Origin: Isoptericola halotolerans
Lineage (GTDB): Bacteria; Actinomycetota; Actinomycetes; Actinomycetales; Cellulomonadaceae
NCBI RefSeq assembly: GCF_013149785.1
Contig: NZ_JABEZU010000001.1
Location: 806,001 to 870,000 of the forward strand
Length of the DNA: 64,000 nt
Direction: 5' to 3'
Within the stretch, counting starts at the first letter, position 1. Each line of letters starts with the position of its first letter. The notes beneath the pieces are model-generated. The model did no database searches and was not told where the DNA came from. It saw only the letters and a list, made by a program, of their open reading frames with translations. Below are positions 1 to 6,910 of this stretch, piece after piece. Position numbers and translations under genes: made by a program.

Positions 1-1
1 G

Positions 2-1096
2 ACCACAGAGGCCGAGCTGATCGAGGCCGTGCGCTCTGCGGACGACGCCGGGACGCCGCTGCTGGTGGTCGGTGGCGGGTCGAACCTGCTGGTCGCGGAC
101 GAGGGGTTCGACGGCGTCGTGGTGCGGGACGTGCGCCAGGGTCTGGAGGCCGACCTGGCCGACTCCTGCGGCACGGACGGGGCGTGCGGCGGCGCGAGCC
201 TGAGCCTGCCCGCGGGGCAGGACTGGGACGCCTTCGTCGCCCAGGCCGTGGCGAACGAGTGGGTCGGCGTCGAGGCGCTGTCGGGCATCCCGGGGACGAT
301 GGGCGCCGCGCCGGTGCAGAACATCGGGGCGTACGGCCAGGAGGTCTCCGGCGTCGTGGCGTCGGTGCAGACGTGGGACCGGGCGACCGGGCAGCGCAAG
401 CTGCTCACCCTGTCCGAGCTGGGGTTCGGCTACCGCACGAGCGTGCTCAAGCGGTCGATGCGTGCCGACGTGACGAGCGGCGACCTCTGGTACCCGACGC
501 CGCGCTACGTGGTGCTGCAGGTGAACCTGCAGATGCGCCTCGGGTCGCTCTCCGCGCCGGTCGCCTACGCGGAGCTCGCACGCCGCTTGGGTGTCGAGGT
601 GGGGCAGCGGGCACCCTCGGTCGAGGTGCGCGAGGCCGTCCTGGAGCTCCGGGCCGGCAAGGGCATGCTGCTCGACGGCGTCGGGGGGGCCGCCGCGCCC
701 GACCACGACCGGTGGAGCGCCGGGTCGTTCTTCACCAACCCCGTCGTGCCGGTGGAGGCGGCGGGCGGCCTGCCCGACGACGCCCCGCGCTACCCGGTGC
801 GCTCGGCGACCCCCACCACCACGACAGGGCCTGCCGTGGGTGAGATCGACCCGTCGCTGGTCAAGACGTCGGCCGCCTGGCTGATCGAGCAGGCCGGGTT
901 CACCAAGGGCTTCGGGGTGGCGGGGGAGCACTCCCCGGCCCGGCTGTCGACGCGGCACACGCTGGCGCTGACCAATCGCGGCGGAGCGACGGCGCAAGAT
1001 CTCGTGGCGCTGGCGCGGGCCGTCCGCGACGGGGTGCGCGACGAGTTCGGCATCGAGCTGGAGCCCGAGCCGGTCCTCGTCGGCCTCGCCCTCTGA
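2..1096 (+). CDS. murB: UDP-N-acetylmuramate dehydrogenase MurB, 5' end cut by window edge
   Basis: MurB reduces UDP-GlcNAc-enolpyruvate to UDP-MurNAc with NADPH and FAD, a cytoplasmic step of peptidoglycan precursor synthesis. The frame is open from base 2, upstream of the first possible GTG at 29, and the residues there fit the family N-terminus, so the true start lies outside the window. Visible motifs are the FAD-binding GGGSNLLV, the flavin-site IPGTMGAAPVQNIGAYGQE segment, and SAGSFFTNP, whose serine corresponds to the catalytic proton donor. The last conserved block (EHSPARLSTRHTLAL, then the E-P-E-P terminus) is intact. It ends against a convergent L,D-transpeptidase gene; a short hairpin separates them. 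Identification is secure from motifs; only the N-terminus is missing. Confidence 0.95.
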   Translation, partial: TTEAELIEAVRSADDAGTPLLVVGGGSNLLVADEGFDGVVVRDVRQGLEADLADSCGTDGACGGASLSLPAGQDWDAFVAQAVANEWVGVEALSGIPGTMGAAPVQNIGAYGQEVSGVVASVQTWDRATGQRKLLTLSELGFGYRTSVLKRSMRADVTSGDLWYPTPRYVVLQVNLQMRLGSLSAPVAYAELARRLGVEVGQRAPSVEVREAVLELRAGKGMLLDGVGGAAAPDHDRWSAGSFFTNPVVPVEAAGGLPDDAPRYPVRSATPTTTTGPAVGEIDPSLVKTSAAWLIEQAGFTKGFGVAGEHSPARLSTRHTLALTNRGGATAQDLVALARAVRDGVRDEFGIELEPEPVLVGLAL

Positions 1097-1115
1097 GCCC
1101 TCACCACCTGAGGGC
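1097..1115. terminator. small hairpin between convergent murB and L,D-transpeptidase genes
   Basis: A 7-bp perfect stem (GCCCTCA/TGAGGGC) with a 5-nt loop sits immediately after the murB stop, in the 41-bp gap between two convergent genes. It has no T-run, as is usual in this GC-rich genome. A role as a bidirectional terminator is inferred from position only. Confidence 0.4.
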
Positions 1116-1137
1116 CGTGGGTGCACGACGGGTGAGG

Positions 1138-2151
1138 TCAGTAGACGACGACGGTCGTGCCCTGGGGCATGCCCCAGTCGTCCCACAGCCAGTTCATCGC
1201 CGAGTTCGACACCCGGATGCAGCCGTGCGACGCGGGCCACGGTGGGATCGACGGCGACCCGTGCACGGCGATGCCCCCCGTGAAGTACTTCGGCCGGTAC
1301 ATCGCCCCGAGCTCGAGCGTCGACTCGTGCAGGTAGTCGCGCTCCATGTAGACGCTGAACGTCCCGCGCGGGGTCGTCGCCCGGTAGCTGCGACCCTTCG
1401 CCTCGAAGCTCTCGCCGTTGCCCGACGACGCGTTGAGGGTGCGCACCACCCGTCCGTCCTCCACCGCGAGCAGGAGCTGACGGTCGAGGTCGATCTCGAC
1501 GACCTTGCCCTTCGACGACTGAGGGGACGGTCGCGCGCCGTCCTTCAGGGCCTGGCGCGTCTTCGGCCCGACGACGGCGTCACGGCCCAGGCCTGCTGCC
1601 TTCTGCAGCGCCCACACCGCCTGCTGCGTCTGCGGTCCGAACGAGCCGTCGGCCTCGGGCAGGTAGTAGCCGAGCTCGATCAGGTCCTCCTGCAGCGCGC
1701 GCACCTTCGTGCCCGTGGCGCCCCGCTCGAGGTGGTCGGGCTTCTTCTTCTCGGCCTTCTCCTCGTCCACCTCGCCGGCAGAGCCCTCGGCGTCGGACTC
1801 GTCGGGCTCCTCGGCCCGCTCGTCCTCGTCCTGCGCCCCCTGCTCCTCCGGCTCCTCGGCTTCTTCGACCTCCTCGGGTTCCGTGGAGGGTTCCGCGGTC
1901 CGGGTCGGGTCAGGTGAGGCCGACGGCGACGCGTCGGCCGACGGCGTGACCGGCGGCGGGTCCGGCGGCTCCTCGGACGGCGTCGTGGTGCTGGTCGGCT
2001 CCGACGCCTCGCCCGACGGCGCGGCGGACGTGGTGGCCTGGGCCTCGCTGCCGCTGATCTCGCTCAGGGCGGCGCAGCCGGGGACGACCAGGAGAGCGAG
2101 GGCCGTCGCCGCCGCAGTGGTCCCGCGGCGCAGCGAGGTCGGGATCGTCAT
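1138..2151 (-). CDS. L,D-transpeptidase lipoprotein (peptidoglycan-binding domain + YkuD domain)
   Basis: Predicted 337-residue exported enzyme making 3-3 cross-links or anchoring proteins in peptidoglycan. The start is the ATG preceded by a GGAAAGG ribosome site; further in-frame extension upstream is antisense to the next gene and was discarded. Order: lipoprotein signal peptide ending LVVPGC (about residues 1-26); a long Ser/Thr/Pro/Glu/Asp-rich acidic linker with an EEVEEAEEPEE-type stretch; a peptidoglycan-binding repeat (TKVRALQEDLIELGYY, then FGPQTQQAVWALQ); a C-terminal YkuD domain with the catalytic motif HGSPS...SHGCIRVSN, containing the essential His, Gly and Cys. It is divergent from the phosphotransferase gene and shares with it a 42-bp palindromic control region built from TCTCAYC heptamers. 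A GATGGT -10-like hexamer lies at 2269-2274. Family assignment is firm; physiological role is inferred. Confidence 0.92.
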   Translation of the reverse strand: MTIPTSLRRGTTAAATALALLVVPGCAALSEISGSEAQATTSAAPSGEASEPTSTTTPSEEPPDPPPVTPSADASPSASPDPTRTAEPSTEPEEVEEAEEPEEQGAQDEDERAEEPDESDAEGSAGEVDEEKAEKKKPDHLERGATGTKVRALQEDLIELGYYLPEADGSFGPQTQQAVWALQKAAGLGRDAVVGPKTRQALKDGARPSPQSSKGKVVEIDLDRQLLLAVEDGRVVRTLNASSGNGESFEAKGRSYRATTPRGTFSVYMERDYLHESTLELGAMYRPKYFTGGIAVHGSPSIPPWPASHGCIRVSNSAMNWLWDDWGMPQGTTVVVY

Positions 2152-2287
2152 CGTGCGGAACCTTTCCTGGAGGGTCGCGCAGGGGCAGTGCCCGCCGTCG
2201 CGGACCCCTACCATGCCGCGAACCGGGGCGCCGGGCGAGCCGACCGCACCGTGGCCGGGCCGATCGACACCATCCCGTGACCTGAGG

Positions 2288-2329
2288 GGGTGAGAGCCGG
2301 ATGAGAGGACTCTCATCCGGCTCTCACCC
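2288..2329. promoter_or_regulatory. 42-bp near-perfect palindrome made of divergent TCTCAYC direct repeats
   Basis: The two 20-bp arms are perfectly complementary apart from the 2-nt centre. Read as half-sites, the plus strand carries TCTCATC (2311-2317) and TCTCACC (2322-2328), and the minus strand carries the mirror pair, so each divergent gene has two heptamers 11 bp apart. That period is typical of OmpR/PhoP-family response regulators. The same heptamers occur upstream of 3782 and of 6871, flanking the gene for such a regulator. I favour an operator over a terminator because it lies between divergent genes. Confidence 0.6.
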
Positions 2330-2361
2330 GCCGCACCCGTGCGCACGGTGGGGTAGGGGGC

Positions 2362-3660
2362 ATGACCGTCACGACCCCTGCACCCAGCCACGACGAGACG
2401 GCCTGGCAGGAGACGCTGACCGGCCCTGAGGCCGGCGGCCTGCTGTCGGCGGCGCTCGCGGCGGACGGTGCGGAGCTCGGCAGCTGGCAGGTCCGGGAGA
2501 TCCACGCCCGGCCGGGCGCGGAGACGACCGTCGCCTACGACGTCGTCGCTCGTCGTCGCCACGACGGAACGGAGCTGGTGGCCCACGAGCACCTCTTCGC
2601 GACCAGTGCCACGGCGCGTTCGCTCTCGGCCGCGCGGGGGGCGGCGGCGCTCGGTGACGGGGTGGTGCGCCTCGACGACGGTGAGCGGGTCGTGCACGTG
2701 TGGCGACACCCGCACGACCCGGCCCTGCCGGGCCTGGCGGCGGGCAGCGTCCCGGCAGCCGTCGAGGAGCGCCTGCGGGCCGCCGGCGCGGACGTCACGG
2801 TCAGCTCGCTGGAGACGGTGACCTACCGGCCGCTGCGCCGCGCCGTGCTGCGTGCCCGGACCGCCGGCACGGCAGACGCGGGGAGCGGCACCGTCTACGT
2901 CAAGGTGGTGCGCCCCGGCCGGACGTCGGACCTCGTGCGGCGGCACCGGCTGTTCGAGGGCACCGGCGCTCTCGCCGCCCCCGCCGTGCTCGCGGCCGAC
3001 CACGACGGCGTGGTCCTCCTCGCCGAGCTGGCAGGCCCGTCCCTCGCCGAGCACCTGGCGGCCCTCCCGGCAGAGCAGCAGGCGACCGCGCTCGACCCCG
3101 CCGAGCTGCTGCGGGTCACCGAGGCGCTGCCGACCGCAGGGGTCGAGCTGAGCCGCCGTGCGCCGTGGGCCGACCGGCTCGACCAGTACGTCACGGCGCT
3201 GACGGCCCGGCACGGCATCGACGCCTCGCGGCTGGGGCGGGTGGAGGCCCGTGTCGGGTCGGCCCTGCGGGGACGGGACCTCGGCCCGGTCGTGACGACG
3301 CACGGTGACCTGCACGCGGCGAACCTGATCCTCGCGGACGCCCGGCCCGGCCGATCGCCTCGGGTGGCCGGTGTGCTCGACGTCGACACCCTCGGTCCCG
3401 GCCACCGTGTCGACGACCTGGCGTGCGCTCTCGCCCACCTGACGGTGCTGCCCTCGCTCTCGCCGACGGCCTACGACGGCGTCCCGCGCCTGGTGGACCG
3501 GTCCCTGCGGGCCTTCGACCGCGTGGTCGACCCGGTGGTGCTGCGTGCCAGGACCGCTGCCGTGATCGTCTCGCTGGCCGTCGGTGCGCCCGACGCGGTT
3601 CTCGCCGGCCGCTGGGTCGGGCTCGCGGAGCATCTGCTGGCCCGGACGGACAGTTTCTGA
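2362..3660 (+). CDS. APH/choline-kinase-like phosphotransferase family protein
   Basis: A 432-residue cytoplasmic protein of the aminoglycoside phosphotransferase/choline kinase superfamily. The C-terminal half has the Brenner-type catalytic motif HGDLHAANLIL (His314, Asp316), followed about 25 residues later by the metal-binding block LDVDTLGPGH and then DDLACALAHL. The N-terminal lobe is divergent, with a YVKVVRPG segment that could hold the nucleotide-binding lysine. No signal peptide or membrane segment is visible. The substrate cannot be told from sequence; members act on small-molecule hydroxyls, and resistance should not be assumed. Context is envelope-linked: it shares a palindromic control region with an L,D-transpeptidase lipoprotein, so co-regulation is likely. 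The ATG at 2362 is the first good start; its upstream GGGGTAGGGGG stretch could serve as the ribosome site. Confidence 0.75.
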   Translation: MTVTTPAPSHDETAWQETLTGPEAGGLLSAALAADGAELGSWQVREIHARPGAETTVAYDVVARRRHDGTELVAHEHLFATSATARSLSAARGAAALGDGVVRLDDGERVVHVWRHPHDPALPGLAAGSVPAAVEERLRAAGADVTVSSLETVTYRPLRRAVLRARTAGTADAGSGTVYVKVVRPGRTSDLVRRHRLFEGTGALAAPAVLAADHDGVVLLAELAGPSLAEHLAALPAEQQATALDPAELLRVTEALPTAGVELSRRAPWADRLDQYVTALTARHGIDASRLGRVEARVGSALRGRDLGPVVTTHGDLHAANLILADARPGRSPRVAGVLDVDTLGPGHRVDDLACALAHLTVLPSLSPTAYDGVPRLVDRSLRAFDRVVDPVVLRARTAAVIVSLAVGAPDAVLAGRWVGLAEHLLARTDSF

Positions 3661-3666
3661 GAGTGC

Positions 3667-3695
3667 TCTCACCTCAGGCTCCTCGAGGTCTCACC
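3667..3695 (+). promoter_or_regulatory. three-heptamer array TCTCACC / GCTCCTC / TCTCACC on an 11-bp period
   Basis: Two exact TCTCACC heptamers start 22 bp apart (3667 and 3689), with a degenerate copy GCTCCTC exactly midway (3678). The array begins 7 bp after the phosphotransferase stop and lies about 90 bp upstream of the Ser/Pro-rich protein gene. Spacing and sequence match the half-sites in the 2288 palindrome and those upstream of 6871. Predicted binding site for the OmpR-type regulator encoded nearby. Confidence 0.5.
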
Positions 3696-3781
3696 CGGGC
3701 CCACGAGGCTCGAGTCGACAGGCAGCCGAAGGGCTGCACATCACGGACCGCACGGTCCACGGTACGAAGGAGCTGGAAGCC

Positions 3782-4234
3782 ATGAAGGCACGCAACGTCT
3801 GGATCGTCAGCGGAGCACTCGGAGCGGTCGCGCTCGGGACCACGGTCGCGGCGGCGCAGGCGACGTTCGACGCGCCGGCCGACGGCGTCGTCTCGTCGGC
3901 CGTCACCGTGTCGCCCGAGGGTTCGCGCGGCGAGGCCACGGCCGCCACCCAGTCCGTCTCGCCGTCGCCGGCAGCGGTGCAGAACGGTACCTCGATCACC
4001 ACGGTGACGGCCGGCTCGGTCGCCAGCGCCACCACGGCGCCGTCGACGCACACCCCGGGGTCGCCGGCCAGCCCGGTCTCGGCCATGAGCCCGGTGAGCC
4101 CGGTGTCCCCCCAGTCGGCCCAGAGCCCCCAGTCGGCCCAGAGCCCTCGGTCACCGCAGAGCCCGGCGTCGACGCCCTCCACCCCCTCGGCCCAGAGCGC
4201 CCAGTCCGCGCCCTCCGCCCCGTCGGCGGGCTGA
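3782..4234 (+). CDS. Ser/Pro/Gln-rich exported low-complexity protein
   Basis: I do not recognise a named family. The ATG at 3782 follows an AAGGAG ribosome site at good spacing, giving 150 residues. Residues 5-26 (WIVSGALGAVALGTTVAAAQA) form a Sec-type signal peptide or single anchor with a likely Ala-X-Ala cleavage site. The middle is Thr/Ala/Val/Ser-rich, and the last 55 residues are tandem S-P-x/Q-S-A-Q-S-P repeats resembling flexible wall-spanning linkers. No catalytic motif is visible. A TCTCACC heptamer array lies upstream and the gene converges on the two-component system, separated from it by a large inverted repeat. An envelope structural or sensory accessory role is an inference from this context. 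Confidence 0.7.
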   Translation: MKARNVWIVSGALGAVALGTTVAAAQATFDAPADGVVSSAVTVSPEGSRGEATAATQSVSPSPAAVQNGTSITTVTAGSVASATTAPSTHTPGSPASPVSAMSPVSPVSPQSAQSPQSAQSPRSPQSPASTPSTPSAQSAQSAPSAPSAG

Positions 4235-4257
4235 CGCAGGGCTCGCACCACCCCAGG

Positions 4258-4357
4258 GGGCGAGGACGGGAGACTCTTCACGCGGTCGTCAGACGGGAAG
4301 CGCAGGTCGCGCAGCGACCGTGAGCGCGACCGCGTGGAGAGTCTCCCGTCCTCGCCC
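4258..4357. terminator. 100-nt long inverted repeat with nested hairpin, between convergent genes
   Basis: Two 31-bp arms (4258-4288 and 4327-4357) pair completely with a single T-G wobble. The 38-nt loop itself holds a 6-bp hairpin, GGTCGC-GCA-GCGACC. It fills the gap between the convergent Ser/Pro-rich protein gene and the OmpR-type regulator, so a bidirectional terminator is the simplest reading. It is far longer than an ordinary terminator and has the same design as the element after rpoC at 29478, although the sequences differ. Confidence 0.6.
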
Positions 4358-4383
4358 GCACACCCTGCTGTCCGGGCACGGCG

Positions 4384-5040
4384 TCACGCCAGCCGGTACC
4401 CCATCCCGCGCACCGTGACGAACCGCTCGGCCCCGAGCTTGTTGCGCAGGTACCGCACGTACACGTCGACCACGTTCGAGCCGGGGTCGAAGTCGTAGCC
4501 CCACACCCGCGAGAGCAGCTGCTCGCGGCTGAGCACCTGCCCGGGGTTGCGCAGGAACGCCTCGGCGAGGGCGAACTCGCGTGCGGACAGGTCCACCTCG
4601 ACGTCGCCGGCACGGGCACGTCGCGTGCGCAGGTCCAGGCTCAGGTCGCCGTGGTCGAGGACGGTCACCTCTCCGCCGGGATCGGCCCGCAGGCGCAGCC
4701 GGATGCGGGCCAGCAGCTCCTCGAAGCGGAACGGCTTGGGCATGTAGTCGTCGGCCCCGCCCTCGAGCCCGGCGACGGTGTCCGAGACGGAGGTCCGCGC
4801 CGTGAGGATGATGACCGGCAGGGTGACCTTGGCCTCGCGGAGGCGGCGCAGCACGGTGAACCCGTCCTGGTCGGGCAGGCCGAGATCGAGCACCAGCAGG
4901 TCGAACTCGCCCGACGCCGCGAGGTCGAACGCCTCGCGGGCCGTGTCCACGGTGGTGCTGGCGTAGCCGGCGGACCGCAGCCCCTTGGCGATGAACGAGG
5001 CGATGCGGGACTCGTCCTCGGCGACGAGGATCTGGCTCAC
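4384..5040 (-). CDS. OmpR/PhoP-family response regulator
   Basis: A 218-residue DNA-binding regulator. The receiver domain (about 1-118) has the acidic pair E8/D9, phospho-acceptor Asp52 in LLVLDLGLPDQDG, and Lys102 in the MPKPF switch motif. The C-terminal winged helix (about 127-218) carries LSAREFALAEAFLRNPGQVLS and the recognition segment DVYVRYLRNKL, ending in RGMGYRLA. The GTG start overlaps the sensor kinase stop by 4 bases (GTGA), so translation is coupled. It is the third gene of an operon with a poly-Asp membrane protein and the kinase. The 11-bp-period TCTCAYC heptamers at nearby promoters are the expected type of target; that link is inferred. Confidence 0.95.
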   Translation of the reverse strand: MSQILVAEDESRIASFIAKGLRSAGYASTTVDTAREAFDLAASGEFDLLVLDLGLPDQDGFTVLRRLREAKVTLPVIILTARTSVSDTVAGLEGGADDYMPKPFRFEELLARIRLRLRADPGGEVTVLDHGDLSLDLRTRRARAGDVEVDLSAREFALAEAFLRNPGQVLSREQLLSRVWGYDFDPGSNVVDVYVRYLRNKLGAERFVTVRGMGYRLA

Positions 5041-6548
5041 GGGTGGTTCCTTCCGTCGGTCGGGAGCGTGATCGAGGGCTCAGCCGCGGGGGCCGCGGCC
5101 TCGGGGTGCACCGGCAGGTCGATGAGGAAGGTGGCGCCGCGGCCGGGGGCGGAGTCGACGGTGATCTTCCCCTGGTGGCCGGCGACGATGGCGGCGACGA
5201 TCGCCAGACCGAGCCCGGACCCTTCGCGGCGGACCTCGCCGTGGTGCCCGCGGGCGAAGCGTTCGAAGATCGCCGCGGCGTCGTCCTCGGCGATGCCGAC
5301 CCCCTCGTCGCGGACCCACAGCCGCACGCGGGTGCCGTCGTCGGAGGCGCGGGACCCGATCGCGACGGTGCTGCCGGGCTCGGAGAACTTCACGGCGTTC
5401 GCGGCGAGCTGCAGCCACGCCTGGGTGAGACGTTGCCCGTCGGCGAGGGCCGTGGTGTCGGTCCGCGCGTCGACGAGCCAGCGGCGCTCGCCGAGCGTGC
5501 GGGCCTTGTCGTGGACGTCGTCGGTGAGGCGACCGAGGTCGACGGGCGCCGGGCGGACGAAGTCGGGCTGGCCGACGGTCGCGAGGGTCACGAGGTCGTC
5601 GACGAGCCGGCGCATCCGGTCGAGCTCGTCGAGCGTGAGGTCGCGGGTCTCGGCGGCGTCGGCGGGGTCGTGCGGGTCCATGAGCTCGAGGTGTCCGCGC
5701 ACGATCGTCAAGGGGGTGCGCAGCTCGTGCCCGACGTCGTCGAGGAGGCGCCGCTGGGCCTCGAAGGACGACTCGAGCCGCCCCAGCATGCCGTTGACGG
5801 CCTGGGTGAGCCGGGTGAGGTCGTCGTTGCCGGTCTCGGGGATGCGTGCGGACAGGTCGGTGTCCCCGATCTGCTGCGCTGTCGCGGCCAGGAGGCGGAT
5901 CGGTCGCAGCAGTCGCCCGGCGACGAGCCAGCCGACCACGCCCGTGACGACGAGGGCGGCGAGGGCCACGAGCCCGTACGTGCGGAAGACGGCCTGTGTC
6001 TCGGCGTGCTCCGCCCGGCGGTCGTAGGCGAGGACGAGGGCAGCGGGTGCCTGCCCGGGATCGGAGACTGCGGCGGCCGACGTGACCGGGATGACGACGG
6101 CGCGGTAGTCGGTCGTCGCGGTGCGTACCAGGCGCAGCACCGCGTGGTCCTCGGTGACGAGGGGGGAGATCGCTCGGACGAACTCCGCGTCGCTCTCCAG
6201 GTGGACCGTGACCGACTGCTGGCTCACCAGGGGGCTCTGTCCCTCGCGCAGGCCGAGCACCCCTTCGTTCCGCGACGGGACGGTCAGCTGGATCGCGGCG
6301 ACGACGACGTCCTCGGGGGACGCGAAGGGTTCCCCGGTGGCGGGGTTCACACCGGAGTCGGCCAGTGCCTTCAGCTCACCGACGTCCTGCCGCAGGTCGG
6401 CGTCGATCCGGGTGTCGACCTGCTGGTACGCCAGCCAGTAGGCCGTGCCGCCCGCGAGGGTGAGGGCGAGCGCCGTCAGGGCGAGCAGCGCGGCGAGGAT
6501 GCGGGTGCGGACGGTGAGGCCGCGGGCCGGGTCGGCGAGGCGCGCCAT
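5037..6548 (-). CDS. membrane sensor histidine kinase (HAMP, HisKA, HATPase)
   Basis: A 503-residue sensor partner of the adjacent OmpR-type regulator. Transmembrane helices are visible at about residues 16-42 and 190-215, bracketing an extracytoplasmic region of about 150 residues rich in Asp/Glu/Val that would be the sensing part. A HAMP linker follows (LLRPIRLLAATAQQI), then the dimerisation/phospho-acceptor box DDVGHELRTPL with His274, an N-box (LAANAVKFSEPGS), G1 box (VRDEGVGIAEDD) and G2 box (GSGLGLAIVAAIV). Its ATG overlaps the stop of the upstream poly-Asp gene by one base (TGATG). The signal is unknown; envelope stress is suggested by the genes that share the putative operator. Confidence 0.95.
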   Translation of the reverse strand: MARLADPARGLTVRTRILAALLALTALALTLAGGTAYWLAYQQVDTRIDADLRQDVGELKALADSGVNPATGEPFASPEDVVVAAIQLTVPSRNEGVLGLREGQSPLVSQQSVTVHLESDAEFVRAISPLVTEDHAVLRLVRTATTDYRAVVIPVTSAAAVSDPGQAPAALVLAYDRRAEHAETQAVFRTYGLVALAALVVTGVVGWLVAGRLLRPIRLLAATAQQIGDTDLSARIPETGNDDLTRLTQAVNGMLGRLESSFEAQRRLLDDVGHELRTPLTIVRGHLELMDPHDPADAAETRDLTLDELDRMRRLVDDLVTLATVGQPDFVRPAPVDLGRLTDDVHDKARTLGERRWLVDARTDTTALADGQRLTQAWLQLAANAVKFSEPGSTVAIGSRASDDGTRVRLWVRDEGVGIAEDDAAAIFERFARGHHGEVRREGSGLGLAIVAAIVAGHQGKITVDSAPGRGATFLIDLPVHPEAAAPAAEPSITLPTDGRNHP

Positions 6549-6871
6549 CAGTCGTCCTCGTCATCGTCATCGTCATCGTCATCATCGTCATCATCGTCGT
6601 CGTCATCATCGTCGTCCCCGCTCGCGGGCGGGACGGGAGCGACCTCGCCGCCGCGGCCGTCGTCCTCGTCGTCCTCGTCGGAAGGGCTCGCGTCCGGCGA
6701 CGGCGCCTCCGAAGTCGGTGAGGGACGCGGTGCGGGCGAGACGACGACGACGTCACCGACGTCGAGGTCCTCGGGCTCGTCGACCATCGCCGCCGCCACG
6801 CCGACACCACCGAGCAGGAGCAGGAGGCCCAGGGCCACCCACGGCAGCACGCGGCGTGTCGGTCGGGTCAT
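6548..6871 (-). CDS. small membrane-anchored protein with a long poly-aspartate tail, first gene of two-component operon
   Basis: A 107-residue protein with a basic N-terminus, one strong hydrophobic helix (about residues 9-29, LPWVALGLLLLLGGVGVAAAM), an acidic DEPEDLDVGDVVVV segment, a Pro/Ser/Asp linker, and a C-terminus of 19 consecutive Asp followed by Glu-Asp-Asp. It begins the operon with the sensor kinase and regulator. The tail is encoded by a GAT/GAC trinucleotide tract likely to vary in length. I see no known domain. A polyanionic outside tail could bind divalent cations or cationic peptides near the sensor; that is inference. It is probably leaderless: a GATGAT -10 lies 6 bases before the ATG, with two TCTCATC heptamers over the -35 region. 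Confidence 0.75.
   Translation of the reverse strand: MTRPTRRVLPWVALGLLLLLGGVGVAAAMVDEPEDLDVGDVVVVSPAPRPSPTSEAPSPDASPSDEDDEDDGRGGEVAPVPPASGDDDDDDDDDDDDDDDDDDDEDD
6550..6618 (-). repeat. GAT/GAC trinucleotide microsatellite coding for poly-Asp
   Basis: A run of trinucleotides reading GAT or GAC on the minus strand encodes the poly-Asp tail. Codon alternation is irregular, which would slow but not prevent slippage. Length changes stay in frame, so the effect would be a longer or shorter acidic tail. Confidence 0.85.
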
Positions 6872-6877
6872 GCGTGG

Positions 6878-6910
6878 ATCATCCCGTGGTCCGATGAGAC
6901 GCAGATGAGA
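6878..6910 (-). promoter_or_regulatory. leaderless promoter with two TCTCATC heptamers, upstream of the two-component operon
   Basis: On the minus strand two exact TCTCATC heptamers (6910-6904 and 6899-6893) lie 11 bp apart. A GATGAT -10-like hexamer (6883-6878) ends 6 bases before the ATG at 6871. The heptamers cover the place of the -35 element, the geometry of class-II activation by OmpR-type regulators. They lie inside the 3' end of the adenosine deaminase gene. Predicted autoregulation. Confidence 0.5.

Noticed and set aside
2288-2329. Palindrome as an intrinsic terminator
   Set aside because: It lies between divergent genes, where no transcript ends, and consists of heptamers repeated at other promoters.
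2152-3672. Extended N-terminus of the L,D-transpeptidase frame to 844 residues
   Set aside because: The extension is antisense to the phosphotransferase gene; the lipoprotein signal peptide starts at 2151 with its own ribosome site.
5043-6908. Plus-strand frame with a poly-Ser run over the kinase gene
   Set aside because: Poly-Ser is merely the complement-frame reading of the poly-Asp tract; the minus-strand kinase has all histidine-kinase boxes.
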